Of a DNA stretch of 64,000 nt, positions 1 to 11,479 are shown piece after piece (positions within the stretch are counted from its first letter, which is position 1; each line of letters opens with the position of its first letter). The position numbers and the translations under genes were made by a program. Under the pieces are notes generated by a model. That model searched no databases and was not told the DNA's origin. It saw nothing but the letters and a program-made list of their open reading frames with translations. Source of the DNA: Coix lacryma-jobi var. lacryma-jobi (taxonomy: Eukaryota; Streptophyta; Magnoliopsida; Poales; Poaceae); assembly GCA_009763385.1 (NCBI GenBank), contig CM019831.1, positions 113,114,680-113,178,679 of the forward strand, written 5' to 3'.

Positions 1-1193
1 AGAGATCGAACCTTTACAAACTTTCCGAGGCACTTCACAAATCTCTTGGGTGCTCAACGGCGACGCCTAACCGTCTAGGACCGTAGAGTCTAAGAGTAAC
101 AAATGCGCACAACAAGATCGACGATTTGCACAAGTGCTCAAGAGGTGGCTTGCTCTCCAATTTTGAATCTCTCTCAACCCACAAATGGATTTAGAAATGA
201 GAGGACAATCACTCACTAAGAGAGGGTTGGAAAGTGTTTTGAAAGGCTTAGAATGAGTGTGGGAACCAGTAGAATCAGCAGCCTCCAAAGGAGGAGGCTT
301 GGGGGTATTTAAAAGCCCACATTCGAAACTAGCCGTTGGCTGAGTCAGCTCATACCGGTATGCATACCGGACATGTCTGGTATGACTTCACTGCGTGAGA
401 AACAACCTTAACCAACCAACTTTCAAACCCCGGATAGGATCCCAGTAGTACCGACCATCAGGTCGGTAGTACCGCTAGTTAAGAGGGGGTTTCACAACCT
501 CTCTGTGTTGGGCCAATTTTGGCCTACCGGTAGTATCGCTATAAAGCCGGTAGTACCGACCCAAGGGGCGGTAGTACCGCCCGTACACAGTCTATTAGAT
601 AGAGAATCGCAAATACCGGACATGTCCGGTATGCATACCGGACATGTCCGGTATGGCTTTACTACGTGAGAAACACACTGAACAAACCAAGTTTCAAACT
701 TCCCATATGAGCCCGGTAGTACCGACCACCTGGTCGGTAGTACCGCTAGATATAAAGGAGTTTCTGCAACCTCTCTGGAAGTGGTCAATTTTGGCCTACC
801 GGTACTACTGCGGATACATGGGTGTATGCCGGGTCTCTGAGTGATGAGTGATTGTCAACTGGGATGATGCGCATGTTCTTTGGCTTGTGTTGTGCAGGTG
901 TCGAGCACGGATGCAGTGATCAAAGGCGAGGTGAAGGTCAAGTAGAGACGTGTCGTGCCGATGGACCGGGAGTGGCGAAGGGCGGACGTGAGGCTTGGAC
1001 TGAGGGACCAGAGGCCCGAGGATCAGCTGTGGTGGCTGGCAGCCTGTGGCAGCTACAAGTGAAGACTTGCGGTCATGTGTTGCCTAAGTCGTGGACTTGG
1101 GGACACGTGTCGGTGGACGGGGTGCCCGGGAGGTGCATCCCATCTACGACGTCGGTTTGATGGTTGAGCCAGAGAAAAACCATCGGGTGGATG

Positions 1194-1428
1194 GTTTCCA
1201 GGTTTGGGCCTCAAAACCTGGGTGCGGATGGTTTCCGAGTTTGGCCACAAAACTCGGGCTGAGGACGGTTTCCAGGTTTGGGCCTCAAAACCTGGGCGCT
1301 GAGGGTTTGCTGAGTTTGGCCTCAAAACTCAGAAGCTGGTGGGCTAGTTTCCCGGTTTGGGCCTCAAAACCGGGGGTTGGCTGTGAAGGCTGGTTTCCCG
1401 GTTTGGGCCTCAAAACCCGGGGTGCGAC
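1194..1428. repeat. Array of palindromes CCAGGTTT...AAACCTGG in the solo LTR
   Basis: At least five variants of a 24-bp inverted repeat occur here (about 1197, 1234, 1269, 1310, 1349 and 1396). Each reads roughly as CCAGGTTTGGG, then CCTC, then AAAACCTGG, with alternating arm variants (CCAGG, CCGAG, CCCGG) whose other arm changes to match. The paired changes in both arms are visible by eye. Confidence 0.85.
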
Positions 1429-2208
1429 GTCCAGGAAAAGGACGCAGAGCGAGGGCGGCACGTGGCAGCAATCGGGAGGTTGCGTCGAGGCAACGCTACG
1501 AGTTGTGCGGGCGTGGCCGTCGGATACACCTACCACCGAGTTGGTCCAGAATAACCTTAGGGTTTAGCTGGTTCGCTCTGTAATTAGAGAGGGGTAGAGT
1601 AGGAATTAGAAATTAGGATAAGTAGAGGGAGACACCCTCCTCCCTTCCCATCTCAGTCATTTGCTCTTTGCTTCTAGGGTTTCCTGCTCTCCCAATCCCC
1701 TGCTGTAGCTAGCTGAGATCCGCAGAGAACCATACCTCTGTGTACTGGAGATTTTGAGGAAGTGAGGTCGTAACCTCACTGTTGTAGCGTGTGGTAGCCA
1801 CACGGTTGCAGATCGATGTGTTGATTCGCGTTTTGATTCGTGTTCTTCGCGTTCTTCGTTTCTCCGTGATTTTCCAGTCACTCGATCCCCCTCTCTAATG
1901 CGTCTTTGCGAAATCCGTTTGAATCAACTTGTTCGTATTTGAAAGGAGATCATTTCCACCGAAGGAATTTATCTATCTCCTTACGAACAAGTAGATCGGG
2001 TTGATTTCGTTTTCGTGGCGCTTTTTGGTTTATCCTCCTCCCCTTTTGATTTCCCGGTGATTGACTCAATTTGAGCGGATGATTTCTTGGGGATAGTCTC
2101 CTAACTACTCCGTGATCATCCTCTCCAAGTTTGGGAACGTGGGATTGTGAGTTGATTCGATTTGGGATTGATTTGGGTGAAGGGCGAACAAAATCGCCCT
2201 CCCTGAGT

Positions 2209-2455
2209 GACCGCGGACAGTCCGCCACTCAGGGCGCGGACAGTCCGCGCATCGGGATTCAGCCGAGCAGTGGCTGCGTGTCTTGGTGAACAGTGCTGAA
2301 ACTTGACCGGCGGATAGTCCGCCGTTGTGTTTGGCGGACAGTCCGGGAACGTCCAGGGACGTTGCAGCAACATTGCTGTTTGGCGAGTTTTGCCGGCGGA
2401 TAGTCCGCCACTCGCCCGCGGACAGTCCGGCACTACTGCGGACAGTCCGGGATTT
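2209..2455. repeat. Array of GCGGACAGTCCGC palindromes in the solo LTR
   Basis: Repeated short palindromes of the form GCGGACAGTCCGC or GGCGGATAGTCCGCC occur at about 2212, 2237, 2310, 2333, 2395, 2420 and 2438. Spacing is irregular (10-75 bp), so this is a dispersed cluster rather than a head-to-tail array. Confidence 0.85.
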
Positions 2456-3984
2456 GGCTGTGTCTTTCGGCTTAGTGCGTTTGGTCTCCCGGCTTGTTCG
2501 TTTGGTTTCCGGACTTCTCGTTTGGCCCTAGAGTCGACCAAGGAATCTCTCTAGGTATCTTTGCTACCTGTTAGCATAGGTATTTAGGAGTTTCTCGACG
2601 TAGCCGTCTATCTACGTTCGGGACTTGGTTTTTGGGGTTGTGTTCGAGCCGGAGCTTTTGGCATTTTGTTTGCTATCTTCTTGTGGTGCCTCGCTGTGAT
2701 CCTAGGGATCATCCACCCTCTTCCAAGGGTCGTGGGCATCACCATTTCGGTCGCAGTTTCTCGGGGTTGTTTTTGGGACATTTGGCCAAAGTTTCGAGAG
2801 AAATTTTTGAGCTCCCATTCACCCCCCCCCTCTGGTCGCCTTGCTAGTGCTTTCTCGGTCCTTCAACTACCGCTATAAAGCCGGTAGTATCGGTCGGTAG
2901 TACTGACCCAAGGGACGGTAGTACCGCCCAACCCAAAGACACTGTCAGCCAGAAATCCGCAAATACCGGACATGTACGGTATGGACTCCCTTCACCAGAA
3001 ACACCACAAGGCCAGAAGGATGGCCGCACTGCTGTGGGCTCATACCGGTATGCATACATGTCCGGTATGGACAGACAGTGCAGCAGCATGCTGAAAGTTA
3101 GTTCTAGCTCTCTCATGTCTCACCTAGGTTGGTTTGAGCACTTATGAAGAATCATCTACTATATGTTGCATCCCTCTTAATAGTACGGCTTTCCTATTTA
3201 CTCAAGATAAATTGGAAAACAAGATTTAAACCTCTTGAGTTGATCTCCATTTGAACCAAAGCCGCTTGTCTTCACTTTCCATATTGGGAGGAATGGTTGT
3301 CATGTTTAGAAGTAGATATCCTTCAAGCATAGCCATCTTGAACATGTGACTTGACTCCATGTAAGTGATATAATGGAATTCCAAATGTGTCAAGTCACTT
3401 CAATCAATACCGTTGCTAGGAATGTTGATTCTCCACTAGATGTGATCTTCAATCTTGATTGATCCTTCAACTAAATGCAAGTACTTTCTTCTTCACTCTA
3501 GCTAGGTTCTTCGGCCACCAAGCCGTCGCTTGTCCTTCACCCTTGCTTAGTACCTCAAAGACTCTTTCCTTGCTATCTTCACCATCTCAAGCCATTCAAC
3601 CATACTTCGTTTTGAATCCTTTCTTTAGCAATCATATATGAACCATGATTATCCCACAATACGATAGCCCTTTACATCAATATCATTCCCATTGTTGTCA
3701 TGTGCTAGTGATGTGATCTTCATACAACAATTCATCATTTGAGCTTTGCATTTCATTCCAAGTATATTGTGCATGTGATAGCCTTTTATCAATATCAATC
3801 TTATTGTTGTCTTGTGCTAGTGACATTTTCATACAACAATCCATCATTTTGGCTTTGCATTTCATTTCAAGTACATAGTGAGATAATCATTTCCCTGTGT
3901 CACACTTAGCAAACATATTAGATCTTTAATCAACATTGTCATCAAATCAACCAAAATCACAGTTAAGTGCAACATGCACTTTCA

Positions 3985-4000
3985 AACTCCCCCTTTTTGG
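3985..4000 (-). other. Polypurine tract of element A
   Basis: On the minus strand this reads CCAAAAAGGGGGAGTT directly before the LTR start TGAAAGTGC. It is the plus-strand DNA primer site. The same string precedes the 3' LTR of element B. Confidence 0.9.
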
Positions 4001-4652
4001 TGATTGATGACAACCTTGATTAAATGTTACCACAGGATAAACAATTAATCTTATGGGTTCAATGATTTATGAAGAGCTCCCCCTTAATATGTGCAACATG
4101 AATTGAATTCATAAAGGACCTCAAAATGTCAATTTACACATACTAAGGTGAGTTGGAAACCCCCCCTAAATCATTGGATCCGAGAAATGCAAGTGTGTGA
4201 GCAATATAAATCATGATGCATATGACAAGATATATCACACAAGTCAATTAATGAAAATCAATACACCAAGACATATGCAACACACTAGTAAGTAAAGATC
4301 TTATGAAGAATAAATTACTACTCATATCACACACATAGCACTCACACAAAGATTTCTCAAGTCCACAACCACTAAGATAGATTATATTACAAGATAAGGA
4401 TTATGTCTCATCATAAAGATGTCTCTGTCATCTGATACACAAAATAACCCATACATGACTCATGATATTACAATAAAGCTCAAACTCTGAGAACTAAACC
4501 ACCTGTAGTACAAATCTCCAGATACAAGATACATAACAGATAACATGAAGTCTGGAAGCTCTAATCAACTATCTCTCCCCCTTTGTCATCTATCTCCAAA
4601 AAGGTAAACGTGAAGCTCACGGATGACTCAAAGAGGGCTGCAGGCGAAACTG
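4001..4652 (-). other. Element A 3' untranslated region
   Basis: Non-coding, AT-rich sequence between the extra ORF and the polypurine tract. On the minus strand it contains several GGGGGAG-type purine runs (about 4077-4083, 4160-4168, 4575-4583) that could be secondary polypurine tracts. I see no gene here. Confidence 0.6.
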
Positions 4653-6561
4653 TCACTCGTCGTCATCTCTAGGCTGTCGAGAGCTCTGTCCTGGGTCAGG
4701 GTAGCCGTAGGTACCACCAAGGAAATTGTCCCACATATCTGAAGCAAACTCCTCGGTTGAACTGGGACGAGGCTGAGGGTCTGTAGAAAACCTGGAAGCA
4801 GAAGGAAGGGTGTCGTGGGGCTGCTGCTCTGCCTCTGCTCCCTGACTCTGATGCACTGCAAGCTCGTCAAACTCCCTCTCATACCTCTGCTCCCTGACTC
4901 TGACGCACTGCAAGCGCGTCAAACTCCCTCTCATACCTCTGCTGCTGCTGCTCAAACGTCTCAGGCTGCTCAGTCTCGTCATCTGACGGTGGGGACCTCG
5001 GGGGCTGAAACCTGTAGTGCTCATGAAGCATCTCCAGCGTCCTCGAGTCCTCTCTCCTAGCCTGCCTCTCACGGTGTTGCTGAGCCTTGATCACACTGAT
5101 GTCCTTGCACACGCCGAGAATACTGCTAAGAACCTTGCACAAGAGAGAGCGCTGCCTGCCACGTCCCTGAGGGGTGGAGTGTGAACGAGTGTGTGTGTGT
5201 GGCGAACCTGCCCCAGCTGCTCCTGCAACTGGGTCCTCTGGCTGTAGCTCTGCTGCTGCTGGAACTGCCCCTGGTCCAGGTGGGGGTATAGGAGACTCAA
5301 GAAGATCTGCCTCGAACCTCAAAGGCCTGTGCGAGTGGTCATAGGTGAAAGTGGCACCAAGCTGCTGCTCAATCATATGCTGAATATATGGTGCAAATCC
5401 ACATCCCTTGAGTGGCCTCTCTCCCACTCTCTTGATCTCACACCAGATGAAGTCAAAGATACTGAAAGGCTGTGCTCCTGGTGCTAACCTGTGCAGGAGG
5501 TTCCTCGAATAATCTGCAAGTGTCCCTCTGTCTCCTGACTTGCAATCAATCATGGCTCTGAGCATCCTGTTGAGATAGCCGTAGGTGGGGTGAATACCTC
5601 TCACCTTCCCTACAACTGCCCCAGCACGAAGAGGTGGTGGGTACATGTACCCAAGCTGCTCTGGAGGAAGCACAACCTCATCGTGAATGTGGTCCCTCTG
5701 AAGGTCCTCCTCGCCAAAGCCTAGATGCTCTGCAAACTCCCTGTAAGTCACACTGTGCCATGCACCCTCAGTCATCCAGCTCATCCGCTTTTCATTAATG
5801 TCGTCAGACTCCTCAACATACAAGGTGGCGTAGAACTGTGCTATCACCTCATCACACCAATCGTGCTGAAACTCAAGAATACCGTAGAGGCCTGTCTGCT
5901 GGCAAATGGAAATAGCATGCTCAACTGAAGGACGGTGATGATCTCTAGCATGCTGCCAATCAACGTACTGAGCTCTGATGATCACTGGGTTTCTGGTCAG
6001 AAGCACCTTCTCATAGTAGTCAATGTGAAACATGGTGTGAAACCTGTAATCATAGATGTTCCTCTCCTGTCCCCTGGGGTCTCTCCTCCGCTCTCTCCTG
6101 GCCTTCTGTGTACCACCGGACTCTCGATAGTCCACACGAGCCACCCAAGCAGGAATCAGGGCAGCAGGGCGTATCGCAAGAGCCCCAAAGTGCAATCCCT
6201 CCTGCTGCTGCTGAGGTGCATCTTCTTCCTCTTCCTCTTCTTCTTCGTCCTCTCCTTCTTCTTCTTCTTCAACCTCTTCTTCCACTTCTTCCTCTTCCTC
6301 TTCTTCCTCTATGTCATCATGAGCTGCAAACTGCTGAGGAGCTCTAGAAGCACCTCCCCTTGGAAGTCTAGTAGTGCCACGACCACTACCACTCCCACTG
6401 TCACTGCTGCCTCCAACTGACAAGCCGGGGTGAGAATCTTGCCTCCTCTTCTTATGCCTTTCCCTTGCTGGATCATGTCTCGTCTTGGTTCGAGGCTCGA
6501 CTCTTTCACTCATAGCTGTTGTCCTATGATCAAACAATTCACAAAGATGTCTCAGAAGCAT
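4653..6561 (-). pseudogene. Extra ORF of element A (env-like / Transposase_32-like), frameshifted
   Basis: This is the additional ORF that SIRE/Maximus elements carry downstream of pol; its function is unknown, although the literature often calls it env-like. The first 560 codons are open from 6561 to 4879. They comprise a basic N-terminus, a long Glu-rich tract (about residues 80-120), a globular middle (about 165-400), and a Gln/Pro-rich tail. The middle has motifs such as EVIAQFYATLYV and WMTEGAWHSVTYREFAEHLGF, and is colinear with the element B ORF (IICQFWATLFI, WMTQGVHYRCNFVTFARLLGF). That layout resembles Pfam Transposase_32 (putative plant transposon protein), which is my family-level inference. 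No signal peptide or transmembrane helix is evident, which argues against a true envelope. A 52-bp tandem duplication near 4832-4935 throws the end out of frame; the remaining tail reads in another frame to 4653. Confidence 0.8.
4832..4935. repeat. 52-bp tandem duplication that frameshifts the extra ORF
   Basis: Two near-identical units, 4832-4883 and 4884-4935, begin with CCTCTGCTCCCTGACTCTGA and differ at only a few bases. Fifty-two is not a multiple of three, so the duplication explains why the 560-codon frame ends just after it while its expected continuation lies in another frame. Confidence 0.9.
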
Positions 6562-9435
6562 ATTCAGGATATCTCAAGTATAGTTGAATAATTAGAGAAA
6601 CGATTAAATGCCCCATGAATTGCAAGCACCTAGATCAAACTTGATTACTAGGTTTACAACTCACTTATAGACATCTAATACAATCCCTAACATCAACTAT
6701 AGAGGGCATGAATCAAGAAAAACAGAGAGATTTCTGTTCTGCTGGGAAATACCGGACATGTCCGGTACCATGTCCGGTATGTGCGTCCACAGCAGCCCCC
6801 CACCTAGGGTTTCTCGGTTCATCCCCAATCCAAAACCAATCCTTCTCAAACTTGATACATTGCTTCTAGACCATGAATCCAACATCTTGACCAAAGGAAT
6901 TTGAGAATGATGAAGCGATGAGTAGATCGGACAAGTCCGGGATTTGAGATACCTTCGGATGAGAGGGAATGAGGAGAAACTTCAAATCCAACACCGGGCA
7001 CTTGTTTTTGATGGAATCCTTCTCCAAAACCTTCTCCCTCTCTCACTTTTCCAAGGTGGGATCACAAGGTCGCCGTGGGAGGAGAGGGTCGGCTCCTTGC
7101 TTGGCCGGTTTGGAGAAAACAGAAGTGAGGGAGAGGAGATACCCGAAGGGGTATGCTGCCTTAAGTCCCCCACCCATACCGGACAGGTATGCATACCGGA
7201 AGCTCTTTGCTCATACCGGACATGTCCGGTACGGATACCGGACAAGTCCGGTATTTACAGATTATGTCCAACAGCTCCAAATTGCTTCTCTTTCTTCCAA
7301 AACCCCCTTCCTTTCCTCAAACATATACTCCATCATATTTTATTCTCTTTTTTCACATGATTTCACTAAGAACACTTGTGTCCAAAACTCAAGTTTTCTT
7401 TTCTCTAAAATAATCCATGGTTTCAAGACACTTAAGGATAGAAAGAAATCTTATGTCCATGATTCGATTCGACAAGAGGATTATCAAGGAATATTATTTA
7501 CTTTAGAGATATAGGACTTGAGAGAGAGCCATGCCACTTGCAATTAGCCAATCAAGCAATCAAGGGGAACAATAATTACAAGTGTCATGGGTAGGTCACA
7601 AAGACCAAGAGTCAGATATTTTCACAACACACACTTGCTACTCATGCTAGTAAGGAATTTGGAAATATCTATCCTATCACACACAAGTGCACACGCTAGC
7701 ATATTATGGGCCTATTATGCACTTTCAATGCACATATTAAAACATACCTTTGCCTTGAGCCCACAAGTTCCACTAAGCATAATCATGACATGGTGATGAT
7801 TTTGTTGACCTTTCTTGTCAAATAGTCATGTCCTCACCGAGAATTCAATTTGATCAAGATGAACTACAACATATGCTAGATAAACCTTATTAGCTCATAA
7901 AAGGCACAAAGTTGAAATTGAGCTCCCTCTCAATTAGTGCTTCAAGTATTTGAATTTCTTTCCAAGCACTTTCATTCCATTAAGAATGTGAGAGTCAAAG
8001 TTCAACTTCGGCCAACACAAAGTAATTTGCCATATATGATAAGAGAGTAAATTCTAAGCATAAATTACTTTAGACACAACGACATGTGAGATCTGAGTTA
8101 AGATAATAAGCATAACACAAGTAGAATTAAGCTCAAATCTCATGTAGGCAAAGATGGGTAGCTCACTGTCATGCCGGATACGTCCGGTTGACATACCGGG
8201 CACGCCCAGTATGCTTTGACAATGCAGAGAATGACTTGAAGTTACTTTGCCATTACCAACTTTTCACATATAAATCAAATAATGAACACATGGGCATAAG
8301 TGGTGAAAAGATGGCTATCCTACCAAGTTGGGGTACTCTAAGTCAAGATGAAGTGATAGATAAGACAAACTTAGATTACCAACGGGTCAACCATAGAAGC
8401 AAGTATGATGAACACAGGTTGATAGGTTGAGTTAGAATTTCAGATTGACTTGCTCAACCACCCCGAAAGCACATTCTAGCATTGTGAATCCTATATGAAC
8501 TTACATAGCATGTATGTAAACACATACCTTGGCCTTGAGCTCACACATGTTCCACTAAGAGTAACCATGGCATAATCATCTTCGTGTTGACTTGACTTGT
8601 CAAGTGATCATGCCTTTGTCAAAGTGATCTCCTTTTCATTTATAGAACTATCACATCACTTAGAGGAAATTGTTAGATCACAATAGTTCAAGGTAGAAAC
8701 TAAACTTCCCTTTAATAAGTGCTCAAGTCATTTTGAATTACTTGTGAAAGCACTTTGCTTTTCTTTTAAGACAATGGGAATGCTTTTCTACCTTGACCAA
8801 GACACATAGATTTGCCAAAACTTAAATTATGTTCAAGTACTACTTACAAACACTCAGTATTGATCAATGTACAGGTATTTAGTTAGAGCAAAAGACTAGT
8901 CCACAAAGATCTAGCAATTAAAAACAGAAATCTCATTCTTCTCTGGCCATACCGGACAAGTCCGGTAGCCATACCGGACAAGTCCGGTATGAAGTGACTT
9001 GGCCCAGATTTGCATACTGAGTCACTGATCTTGACAGAGTGGATATCCCATACCGGACATGTCCGGTATGATACCGGACAAGTCTGGTATTTGCAAATCA
9101 GAACCAGTAAACAGCCACTTCTGAGATTTCCTTTTGGCTCTAGTTTATTTCACTTCCCTGCACTTCATCAAAGATAATGCTCTGCTAGAGAGCCATTAAG
9201 AGCATCGAATGGCAAATGTCATAAGGTTAAATTAAATTCATTTGATTACAAACTTTTAGGCACTTATCAACAATGGTGGAGATGAGTAAAAATGAAATCA
9301 ATCATCACACAGTCTTCGGGTCAACCATATAGGGTAATATTGACAACATAGGTTGATAGTTTGAGTTGAGATGTCATTTTGCTTACTCAAACACCCCGAA
9401 AGCACATTCTCACCATTGGTACCTACATCAACATC
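6562..9435 (-). other. Non-coding spacer where pol should be
   Basis: Between gag and the extra ORF there is no open frame with retroelement motifs. The right part is built from diverged long tandem repeats of about 0.8 kb. A string reading CCCCGAAAGCACATTCT occurs at about 8461 and 9396, GGGTCAACCATA at about 8385 and 9310, and a CCTTGAGC...TTCCACTAAG block at about 7752 and 8532. Clusters of the ACCGGACATGTCCGGT palindrome and its variants sit at 6750-6782, 7176-7255, 8173-8215, 8948-8992 and 9049-9100. Several have centre AAG or other changes instead of ATG. I see no gene. Confidence 0.75.
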
Positions 9436-11427
9436 CTAAGCACATTTTGGTACCCAACTCTTGTTGGGTCCTTCAAAGTTAGTCAACAAGTGCTTAGGCA
9501 CCCAAGTGGCCTTAGAGCTAGTATGCGGTGAACACATCACCTTACTAGTGCTAAGTCCCTTTATGACCTTCCTAAGCACCTTATCATTTGCAAATGTGTT
9601 CGGCTTAGGAAACATACCATTTGAGCAATCATAGCTTAGATGCCCCCTTTCTCCTACAAGCATAGCAAATGCGCCCATTGTTTGCTCTTTGCTTGTCTTG
9701 CTTGTTGGGACATGCATCAACCATGTGTCCCGGCTCGTTGCATGAATAGCATCTTCTTGTTGCAACTTGAGCCATCTTTCTTGCCTCTTTGTATGTGGGG
9801 CAACTCTTGGTGAGGTGACCCAACTTGTTGCATTTGAGGCATGGACTTGGTCCATCATTCTTCGTTTACTTGGCCAATTTGATTGATGCCTTTTGTTCGG
9901 CCGCTTCACATTTGTCGGCCCAAGTCTTGTGTGGACACTTAGCCCACTCATGTCCATACAATCCGCAACCATAGCATAATCTTTTCTTTTGTTTCTTGCT
10001 CTTGGTTGCTTTCTCATGACTTGAGGTGTGACTAGAATGTTGGACTTTGGAAGAAGCAAGGTTTGAACCCTTCTCAAGCTTCTTCACCATGGTATCACGG
10101 TTATCTTGAGAAGGTTGTGCTTTCTCCTCATCCATCAATCTAATCACATCCTTCTTTAGATTTCCCACTTCTTCGATGAGCCTAACATTTTCTTTAAGAG
10201 TTTGCTCAATCGAAGATTGGCTTGCTTGAGAGGCACACTCATTAGCACAAATAACATTTAATTGAGATGGTGCACTAGTGAGTGTAGTAGTGTGAGGTTG
10301 AGAAGATTTTACCATAGCAATAACAACCTCATGTGCAATCTCAAGCATGGCATTTGATTCCACTAGCTTCTCATGTGAGCACTTGAGATAAGTGAAATCC
10401 TCTTGTAGGAACTTGTGCTCAAATGAGAGGTCACTTATTTTTGCCTTAAGCATGTAACTTTCCTTCTCTAGCTTTTCCACATTAGATAGAGAGTTAGTAG
10501 CTAAGGTATGCTCAATTGACAATTTTTCGTACCTTTCTTCTAATGCCTTTAGCTCTTCTAATTTGGAGATGAGGAACTTTTCTTGATTTTGAAGGGATTG
10601 CTCTTGTTCCTCCACCTCCTTCTCTAGCTCATCATTTTTCTTCAACAAGTTGACGAACAAGAGCTTGTCTTCATACTTGAGATAATCAAGAGATTCATCA
10701 TCTTCATCATCTTCATCGCTCTCCACTTGACTATCTGTTGATGCCTTCTCCTTGATCTCACCAAGAATCTTTTCTTGATCTTTCTTGGTTGCTTTCTTCT
10801 TGTTCTTCTTGGCCATGAGACACAAGTGATGAGTATCATGAGCTACTGAGGTTGACTCATCACTTGGTCGCCACCGAGCATGAGAGTCGTTGCTGTCTGC
10901 TCCTAGCTCCCTGTCTGCTGGGCTGATACCGGACATGTCCGGTATGGACAGACAGGGTCCAGAGCAGCAGCAGCTGGCAGCCCTCGATCCGGCTCGTCTT
11001 CCTTGAGGCTTCTTGAGGCTTCCTCACATGATGATGACTCAATGGACTTCATTTCCATTGAATCACAATCATATGCTTCATCACATTTTGACTTCCCATA
11101 CAAGTGGGCAAGTCTAGTCCAAATGACATGAGCACTCTCCGGTGGAGATTCTCCGTTGTAGATAGCCTCCTTAAGAACCTCTGCACTCAATGAGTTCAAT
11201 ATGATCAAACACGCATGAGCATTGAGTTGCACACATATCTCTTCCTCTTTTGTCAAGTTCTTATAGTTGCTCCAATCAACTATAGAAAGAGATATGCTTG
11301 CATCCACAATATGCTCAATAATGGGGCTAATAGCCCGAAATGCATTGAGTACATAAGATGACCAAGATAGAAAGTTTGAACCATCATTTTGGAGAAGCAC
11401 CACGTTTGTCTCCATAGGCGAATCCAT
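9436..11427 (-). pseudogene. Element A gag, broken
   Basis: Capsid and nucleocapsid precursor of a Copia element. The frame starts at 11427, only 38 bp after the PBS. It opens with a DUF4219/UBN2-type gag region (NFLSWSSYVLNAFRAISPII) and runs to 10903. It then continues in another frame from about 10936 as a coiled-coil, Glu/Lys-rich segment. Zinc knuckles follow: CYGCGLYGHEWAKC, then a second ending GHLTKSC, CYSCNEPGHMVDAC, and a fourth broken by a shift (CYACRRKG in one frame, GHLSYDC in another). The gag end motif with WVPK occurs near 9440. Breaks visible are a frameshift near 10936-10980 at a palindrome island, an in-frame stop at 9866, and a frameshift near 9640. The protein would act in particle assembly and RNA packaging if intact. 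Confidence 0.85.
10922..10948. repeat. Palindrome inside the gag region of element A
   Basis: The 20-bp palindrome ATACCGGACATGTCCGGTAT lies within the gag coding region, exactly where the reading frame changes. This suggests that a palindrome-bearing piece was inserted into, or converted into, coding sequence. Confidence 0.8.
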
Positions 11428-11465
11428 TGGTTCTCACAAGCGGTGAAGCTCAAACGTGAGTCCAA

Positions 11466-11477
11466 GCTCCGATACCA
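11466..11477 (-). other. Primer-binding site of element A (tRNA-iMet)
   Basis: Minus strand TGGTATCGGAGC, two bases from the LTR end. It is complementary, with one mismatch, to the 3' end of plant initiator tRNA-Met, the usual Copia primer. Confidence 0.9.
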
Positions 11478-11479
11478 AT

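Larger units (their letters stand above)
809..2865 (+). mobile_element. Solo LTR inserted in element A's LTR
   Basis: The insert starts with TG and ends with CA and is flanked by a perfect 5-bp duplication ACTAC (804-808 and 2866-2870). Removing it joins sequence that is uninterrupted at 12894-12906 in the other LTR of element A. No internal domain, PBS or second LTR is present, so it is a solo LTR left by recombination. Its end (a CATTCACCCCCCC-type run shortly before CCTTCA) resembles the U5 ends of elements A and B, so it is probably another SIRE/Maximus family, inserted in the opposite orientation to A. It carries two palindrome arrays of its own. It postdates element A. Confidence 0.92.
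1..3984 (-). repeat. Element A 3' LTR, partial and interrupted
   Basis: Positions 1-808 and 2866-3984 align base for base, with scattered differences, to 12080-14043 in the right-hand LTR. About 600 bp that would complete it lie left of the window. It is interrupted at 809 by a solo LTR. It contains repeated palindromes of two kinds: ACCGGACATGTCCGGT (613-654, 2966-2987, 3044-3070) and GGTAGTACCG-type (about 446-575, 715-755, 2866-2930). Confidence 0.93.

Noticed and set aside
5935..6420. Leu/Phe-rich plus-strand frame of 161 codons
   Set aside because: Antisense of the Glu-rich tract of the extra ORF; composition explained by GAA/TTC repeats.
4653..6561. Retroviral envelope gene
   Set aside because: No signal peptide, membrane anchor or fusion peptide visible; the position alone is not evidence.
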